NCBI GenBank assembly: GCA_017445525.1
Contig: JAFSTZ010000214.1
Coordinates: forward strand, 1 to 6,325
Direction: 5' to 3'
From: Eubacterium sp.
Lineage (GTDB): Bacteria > Bacillota > Clostridia > Lachnospirales > Lachnospiraceae
DNA length: 6,325 nucleotides
Made by a program: the position numbers and the translations under genes. Position 1 is the stretch's first letter; the number at the start of each line of letters is the position of its first letter. Of the stretch, positions 1-4,664 are shown piece by piece. Under the pieces are notes generated by a model. The model saw nothing but the letters and a program-made list of their open reading frames with translations, was not told the DNA's origin and made no database searches.

Positions 1-578
1 CAGAACTCGTCACAAAAGCCCTCCGAATAAACACAAGAATAGTATGAACAATAAACATAACGATGAAATACATTTTCCTCATAATAATTGTCGGAACACA
101 GAATATAACTGCAGTCAATATAATCTCTGGCAGCATATAACGATGACATATTGTTGTACTTATCATAATCAGGATTATTGATCAATATTACACCGTACTT
201 ATCCTTCAAATAGTCAAATTTTTCCGACAAAAATCCGGTCACTACAACGATCTCGTCGATCCCGGCTTCTTTCAACTGTTCGATCTCTCGCTCCAGCAAA
301 ATCTCATCTTTAACTCTGAAAAGACCCTTTGGCATAACCTGCGAGAGCGGCATACACCTGGCAGAGAATCCGGCCGCCATAATAATAGCGTTCTTAACAC
401 GATGCTTCTCTAACACCTGCAAACCTTTATCTGTTAGCTTGCAATCACGGATATAGCCGGAGCGCTCTAAGTTCTCTATCGCAATACGGTACTCCGGAAT
501 CTCTCTCCACACGGAAGGATAGTCTGTAAGAGATTTTTCCATAACCTCTCTGAGTATATAAAATTCCTGTTCTCTCAT
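1..578 (-). CDS. LicC-like nucleotidyltransferase with N-terminal winged-helix-like domain (partial, 3' end outside window)
   Basis: This gene is not complete: 192 codons are open to the window edge and no stop is reached. The start is the ATG at 578-576, preceded by AGGAG at 585-589 with a 6-nt gap. Residues 1-60 (MREQEFYILREVMEKS..., then ...SGYIRDCKLTDKGLQVLE) look like a small winged helix. Residues 62-192 are a sugar-phosphate nucleotidyltransferase fold. They carry the nucleotide loop MAAGFSAR (67-74) with PKG at 83-85, the VVVTG strand (111-115), the NNPDYDKYNNMSSLYAA stretch (134-150) typical of LicC, and the metal-binding Asp in CSDNYY (D163). The known family reaction is CTP plus phosphocholine giving CDP-choline. 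In many Clostridia such proteins are fused to a C-terminal choline-kinase-like domain, which here would lie off the window. The gene sits 43 nt after licD on the same strand and is presumably co-transcribed with it. Substrate specificity (choline or another phospho-alcohol or sugar) is inferred, not shown. Confidence 0.85.
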   Translation of the reverse strand, partial: MREQEFYILREVMEKSLTDYPSVWREIPEYRIAIENLERSGYIRDCKLTDKGLQVLEKHRVKNAIIMAAGFSARCMPLSQVMPKGLFRVKDEILLEREIEQLKEAGIDEIVVVTGFLSEKFDYLKDKYGVILINNPDYDKYNNMSSLYAARDYIDCSYILCSDNYYEENVFHRYVYCSYYSCVYSEGFCDEF

Positions 579-621
579 GATCTGCTCCTATACCTAATCA
601 TAACAAAAGCCTTACTCCAAA

Positions 622-1476
622 CTAATTCTTCCCAATGTCCCCAACATCTATCCTGGTTGCCGAGCACTCCGGTACCTGTTTTTCAACAGGGGGTGGTGTC
701 ATATAATCACTACCATACAGAAAGCGAAGATATCCATCATAATCCTTCGGAGCCATAAGCCAATGCCCCTCAAACTCCAGGTCACAAGTATGTTCGGACC
801 AGCTTCGAAGATATCCGTCACTCTCAACCTGCCATCCCCATCCGGGTGTCCTGGTATACTTTGTTTTATGACCTTCATATTGATATGCCAACCGATCAAA
901 TCCCCACCTGACAACACCTGCCGGAATCAGACTCAATAACTTATAGCACATCTTATACAAAGGATTTTTCTCATATTTGGCACCAACCGGAGAATATGAT
1001 ATCTTGCGATATATAAAACTTTCAAAATTATACAGTTTCTTAAGTGGTCCACTACTCGGAAAGCTCTCTGCCGGCATGATGTCCATAAAGCACATCTTTT
1101 TCATGGTAAGCATCTCCTGATGCTCCCGTTCATATACAGTTCCCTTGCGCAAAAGCTTTCCGTATCCCCAACGATATCCAGGATCAGAGTGATATGTCTG
1201 TAGGAAAAAACGCTCATGATCCAGTTCTGTTTCACAAACCTGAATAAATCGATCATAGTCTCTACGGAGCATACGCACATCCACATCATCATCCCAGGGA
1301 ATAAAGCCCTTGTTTCTGACTGCTCCCAATAAACGACCACCATCGATTTCATACTTGATATGATGTTTTCGACATATCCTGTCTACCTCAACGAGCATCT
1401 CCAACCCGACGTAATGCAGCTGATCCATCAGCTCGTCAGTATATTGAAATCCGTTTTCTCCAACATACTTAACCAT
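622..1476 (-). CDS. licD: LicD family phosphotransferase (phosphocholine transferase type)
   Basis: The product has 284 residues, within the usual size range of LicD proteins. LicD enzymes belong to the nucleotidyltransferase superfamily. They move a phospho-alcohol, classically phosphocholine from CDP-choline, onto cell-surface glycans such as teichoic acid, lipopolysaccharide or capsule. Diagnostic motifs are visible in order: GGRLLGAVRNKGFIPWDDD (46-64) with the catalytic acidic cluster DDDVD (62-66); RRDYDRF (71-77); CFMDIMPAESFP (129-140); and a C-terminal FEGHWLMAPKDYDGYL (235-250) running into YGSDYMTPPP (254-263). The start ATG (1476-1474) has an AAAGGAG site at 1487-1493, 10 nt away. 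No signal peptide or membrane segment is seen, consistent with a cytoplasmic enzyme. It is the first gene of a minus-strand operon driven by the promoter at 1553-1588, and the LicC-like gene follows after 43 nt. The acceptor glycan and the exact donor cannot be read from the sequence. The family call is very secure; the phosphocholine call is moderate. Confidence 0.93.
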   Translation of the reverse strand: MVKYVGENGFQYTDELMDQLHYVGLEMLVEVDRICRKHHIKYEIDGGRLLGAVRNKGFIPWDDDVDVRMLRRDYDRFIQVCETELDHERFFLQTYHSDPGYRWGYGKLLRKGTVYEREHQEMLTMKKMCFMDIMPAESFPSSGPLKKLYNFESFIYRKISYSPVGAKYEKNPLYKMCYKLLSLIPAGVVRWGFDRLAYQYEGHKTKYTRTPGWGWQVESDGYLRSWSEHTCDLEFEGHWLMAPKDYDGYLRFLYGSDYMTPPPVEKQVPECSATRIDVGDIGKN

Positions 1477-1533
1477 GAATAAAGCACTCCTTTGCCCTTT
1501 CGTAGTTCCATATACTCTGCGAAAAACACCATC

Positions 1534-1581
1534 AAAAAAATAAAATCCGCCGATATACGATTATATCATATATCGGCGGAT
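1534..1581 (-). terminator. Rho-independent terminator of the large upstream gene
   Basis: A perfect 13-bp inverted repeat (arms 1545-1557 and 1569-1581, ATCCGCCGATATA and its complement) encloses an 11-nt loop. On the minus strand it is followed at once by TTTTATTTTTTT (1545-1534). This is the standard layout for an intrinsic terminator of minus-strand transcription. It begins 12 nt after the out-of-frame TAA at 1594-1596, but about 90 nt after the TGA at 1671-1673. This spacing supports the former as the original end of the large gene. The same dyad could also serve as a protein-binding operator, because it surrounds the licD -10 box. Confidence 0.8.
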
Positions 1582-1588
1582 AGGTCAA
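1553..1588 (-). promoter_or_regulatory. Sigma-A type promoter for the licD operon
   Basis: On the minus strand TTGACC (1588-1583) is followed by a 17-bp spacer and TATAAT (1565-1560). A TG one base ahead of the hexamer makes it an extended -10 (TGATATAAT). Spacing and both boxes are close to the vegetative consensus. Transcription should begin near 1553, giving a leader of about 75 nt before the licD ATG. The -10 box lies inside the loop of the inverted repeat at 1545-1581, so promoter and terminator overlap. The start point is predicted from spacing only. Confidence 0.75.
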
Positions 1589-1593
1589 GATTC

Positions 1594-1713
1594 TTAACCT
1601 GATTTTTGACGAAACGCTACTATTCGCGGCTGGATATCAACAACGAAGCCAAATACGCCCTTCTGTGCGGTCATCTCGCCACGAACTTCAACATACCGAC
1701 TACCATGCGGTAT
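1594..1713 (-). pseudogene. Out-of-frame C-terminal tail of the large gene
   Basis: In the neighbouring minus-strand frame, 39 sense codons from ATA at 1713 to TAA at 1596-1594 read IPHGSRYVEVRG, then EMTAQKGVFGFVVDIQPR, then IVAFRQKSG. The alternating hydrophobic pattern and the end 12 nt before the terminator suggest this is the original C-terminus. Joining it to ...RITETDGK of the main frame needs one added A in the run at 1713-1716. The tail has no start signal of its own. Confidence 0.55.
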
Positions 1714-3785
1714 TTTCCGTCTGTCTCTGTTATACGTGATGCAGGATGATAAACCTGTCCACCCTCATGCGCACAGTAGAGATATATCCGGTTGTCGACC
1801 ATGTTGAAATCGTTGACACGATAGACCACGCCGTCGTTGGCATTCACACGTGCATTGTTCTGATCGAGAATTTTTACCCAGTTCATACCCGGTATGGTCT
1901 CGGGGAGGAAATCCCGCTCTGTAGCCGCCAGACCGATGACAGGCTTTTTGTTCATATACACGACCCTGGTTTCATCCTCGTCGTTGTCATCCAGCCAGTC
2001 TCCCAGATCGTCCTCATCCTCGATACCGGTATCGGTAGGAGTATTGTCCGTATCTGTGGTGTTCGAGATCAGATCATCAGCACTGCCCTGCTCGATCTTG
2101 ACACCGTGAGTATAGTATAGATAGAGCTTTTTGCCATATGCGGTTCCCTCGTTCAGTGAGACGTTTCCGGCACTGATATACTCATAGCCATCCGGAGATG
2201 TATAGCTGTCCACATGCTCCTTGCCGACTGTGACCACGATGTCTCTGATGGCTATATCCGTGCTGCTCGTAGAGCATGTCCTCGCTCCGATCAGGACGAA
2301 CTGCCCGCCTGCATTTTTATTCATATCAAGCGGTATACATCTGTTGCAGCCCGCTGAGAGGAGCTTGATCTGCATAGTCCTCAGGTTATCCAGCGGATCC
2401 ATACTTCCGACTGTCACAAGTCTCGAGTAGTAACCCTTCTCGGAGTTTGATCTCTTCATATGCAGGAACAGCGTTTCATAGCTGTCAAGCGAGGTAGAAG
2501 CAAACACTCTTTTGATGCCTTCACCCTTGTCAACTTCAGACGCACCCAGCATGGTATCCGTCGATGATACAAACGGTTCTTTATCTATAAATATATCCGT
2601 GATCGGCTCGCCTGCTCCGGTATTCCTGGAGGTATACAGTGCATAGATCAGTCCACCCGTATCCTTGAAGCATCCGCCTGCCGACGTATAGTCCACTCCG
2701 CCTACCACGATGGATGATGGCGGGTTAATATCCGTATTTGCTGCGATCTGTCGGTACTTAATCATGCCTCGGATCGCCTCAGTCTCCTTGTCCGTTCTGG
2801 CGATACCGAGATAGCACATACGTTGTGGTATCTTGTCATCTTCTCTTACCTTACCCGGACTATATGTAAGAGACTGCATCCTTGCATCAGCTGCTCCCTT
2901 GCCTGTCATCGTCAGGCTCCCGGTATCAGTCATGACAACCTCTTCAGCTCCGCTCTGTATGAGTCCGGCACGCAGCTGCTCAGTCAGCGCAGTAGTATAC
3001 ATCGCCATCTGTTCACCGTTCAGCTCGACCTTTTCTTCATTCTGCTCAATCTCCGTAGGAGTCTCAACATACATACTGCTGACAGACTTGATATACTTCG
3101 GACGGGTAGCCTTCTTCATGCCCCGCACATACATATATGCGTGGTTTGACTTACCCTTCGATGCGTTGAATCCGAGATCGATATCCGAGTCATCATATAT
3201 GTTCAAAAACTCACTGATCTGACCGAATCCCTCCGGTGCTCCCGGAGTATCTTTGATCGCAAGATCCTTCTCCCGGATCGGCTCTGCTCCAACCATATAA
3301 CCGCTGACATAAAGTCCGGTACTCTCCTGTTTAACCTTATCTGAACCTGAGCGATACAGACTTACCAAACTCTGTCCCCTGGTTCTCGGATTGAAAAATC
3401 TTTCTCCGTCGATACCCGGTGAGAGAACGGCATGATCTTGTCCATAATATCTGCTTAGAAAGTTTTTGCCATCTTCAGTATAGATTACCTGACAATACTT
3501 CTCGCAGGCAGTATATCCGGTTCTTCCCACAACAAGATTTGGAGTTATCGCAGAGTCAGTATAACCGCTACGGTAAAACTTGATATCCGTCAGGGCGCGA
3601 TAAGGATTGTGTGTTGTAGTATATGCAAGCCATACGTCATAATTCTTATAAAACCCGTTTGTAATATCCCTTTCGCCGGAGCCCGCATTACCACCGACTG
3701 CTACCACATATTTTACCTTAACATCTGCAGAATCCACAACATCCTCAGCCACGCGAAGTACGGGCCTCACCCCGAGCTCATCCAT
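1671..3785 (-). CDS. Hypothetical beta-repeat protein, C-terminal part of the broken large gene
   Basis: This is a 704-residue frame from ATG 3785 to TGA 1673-1671. The frame is open upstream to the TAA at 3885-3887, and the ATG lacks a Shine-Dalgarno site, so this is best read as the continuation of the preceding frame. It holds repeated beta-type units with an aromatic strand, a polar turn and an (A/P)I-x-DI strand: VWLAYTTTHNPYRALTDI (51-68), CYLGIARTDKETEAIRGM (324-341), IYALYTSRNTGAGEPITDI (380-398) and IGARTCSTSSTDIAIRDI (499-516), with weaker copies at 217-241, 439-461 and 553-570. An Asp/Glu/Thr-rich linker follows (573-607, DNA 2069-1965). A last domain of about 90 residues (GLAATERDFLPETIPGMNWV onward) ends prematurely as FVAR, probably through a frameshift near 1713-1716. 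No transmembrane segment or catalytic motif is seen. If translated alone it would lack the membrane part. Function is unknown; carbohydrate or membrane binding is a guess from the repeat type. Confidence 0.65.
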   Translation of the reverse strand: MDELGVRPVLRVAEDVVDSADVKVKYVVAVGGNAGSGERDITNGFYKNYDVWLAYTTTHNPYRALTDIKFYRSGYTDSAITPNLVVGRTGYTACEKYCQVIYTEDGKNFLSRYYGQDHAVLSPGIDGERFFNPRTRGQSLVSLYRSGSDKVKQESTGLYVSGYMVGAEPIREKDLAIKDTPGAPEGFGQISEFLNIYDDSDIDLGFNASKGKSNHAYMYVRGMKKATRPKYIKSVSSMYVETPTEIEQNEEKVELNGEQMAMYTTALTEQLRAGLIQSGAEEVVMTDTGSLTMTGKGAADARMQSLTYSPGKVREDDKIPQRMCYLGIARTDKETEAIRGMIKYRQIAANTDINPPSSIVVGGVDYTSAGGCFKDTGGLIYALYTSRNTGAGEPITDIFIDKEPFVSSTDTMLGASEVDKGEGIKRVFASTSLDSYETLFLHMKRSNSEKGYYSRLVTVGSMDPLDNLRTMQIKLLSAGCNRCIPLDMNKNAGGQFVLIGARTCSTSSTDIAIRDIVVTVGKEHVDSYTSPDGYEYISAGNVSLNEGTAYGKKLYLYYTHGVKIEQGSADDLISNTTDTDNTPTDTGIEDEDDLGDWLDDNDEDETRVVYMNKKPVIGLAATERDFLPETIPGMNWVKILDQNNARVNANDGVVYRVNDFNMVDNRIYLYCAHEGGQVYHPASRITETDGKYRMVVGMLKFVAR

Positions 3786-4664
3786 ATAATCATCGAGGAT
3801 ATATTCCGTTGAACCTATCGCACTGTACGTGCCGGCTACTATCTGTATGCCGGAGATATATGTCTCACCGTCGGTATTTGTCTTTTAGGGTTTATAGTAC
3901 ATAAATAAGCCGTTTTCCTTCAGATAGCTTTTCAGCTCGTTGTAACCGCTCTTTTCTACCTCATTCTCTCTCATATCACGCCAGTTGAACGCGGGTCCTC
4001 CGCAGGTCAGGCTTACCGGCTCCCACCCCTCCTTTGCCTCGCTCCTGTTCTTTACAAAGAAGACATCCTTCCAGCGGATGGGAGAACCGTATTTTTCATT
4101 GGATGTATAACAAAGCGCTACGTTGTTTGCCGTAACATCCGTAGCTGACTCGCCGGCCGAGTAGCTGATCTCACCGATAGTGACGCTGCTTCCCGGATAA
4201 CCGTTGGAAACACGTATATCACGGATCGCAGCCTTCGGCGAGTTGGTAGTTTTGTAACCTATATAGGTATACTGACGCTCTGAGTCTCCGAGCGGAGCAA
4301 CATTCATATCATACAGCTTATATCCCTGCTTGGTGAGACTCGCCTTTGCCTCGGTCTCTGTCTCTCCGTTAAAAAGCCGGAGATCGGCGAGATACTCTCC
4401 CTTGCTTTTCTCATCCTTCAGCTTGGAGCTCCGTGTCATCTCACCGTTCAGAGAAGTCCTGTAGTAGAGATATTGATTTCCATCATTCTTTTCCAAAGCA
4501 TAAGCGTTTACCGACTGAGCGTTTGGTGAGCCGAAGCTTACTACCGGCTCGATGCCGGCTGCCTGCTCGGTATAGGATCCTAAAACACTCAGGAAAAAGT
4601 CATCCTCAGATGAGGCACATATCGGGTCACCCGCCGATGTACTCCTGGTATAGTAAAGTGCGTT
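2070..4664 (-). repeat. Divergent protein-level MABP-like beta repeats across both halves of the large gene
   Basis: At least ten units share the pattern [aromatic]-x-[LIV]-x-Y-x-[ST/R]-polar turn-[A/P]I-x-[DE]-[IV]. The clearest are YTYIGYKTTNSPKAAIRDI (DNA about 4268-4212), VWLAYTTTHNPYRALTDI (3635-3582), IYALYTSRNTGAGEPITDI (2648-2592) and IGARTCSTSSTDIAIRDI (2291-2238). Others lie near 4664-4593, 4121-4047, 3137-3063, 2816-2748, 2471-2403 and 2129 downward. A second motif, Y-[ST/IS]-[S]AG, recurs before several units (ISYSAG, VDYTSAG, YEYISAG). The AAIRDIRV core resembles the corresponding strand of eukaryotic MVB12-type MABP domains as I remember it. The copies have diverged too far to align as DNA repeats. 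The family assignment needs a profile search. Confidence 0.55.

Noticed and set aside
579..621. Possible regulatory element between licD and the LicC-like gene
   Set aside because: The 43-nt gap holds only a good AGGAG site. No hairpin, T-tract or promoter boxes are apparent.
1700..1725. Programmed -1 ribosomal frameshifting at the A run
   Set aside because: The GGAAAATACC context lacks a classical X-XXY-YYZ heptamer, four A's are short for slippage, and I saw no clear downstream stimulatory hairpin. A plain one-base deletion is simpler.
1746..2120. Plus-strand open frame of 124 codons
   Set aside because: It lies antisense to the large gene, has a hydrophobic-biased low-quality translation with no family motif, and has no clear ribosome binding site. 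It is a shadow of the real minus-strand frame.
2823..3222. Two overlapping plus-strand frames of 108 and 129 codons
   Set aside because: Both are antisense to the coherent repeat-containing protein, and their Ser/Leu/Cys-rich translations are typical of reverse-complement shadows.
2070..4664. DNA tandem repeat or CRISPR-like array
   Set aside because: The repetition is visible only in protein sequence. Spacing is irregular and no repeated DNA word of useful length was seen.
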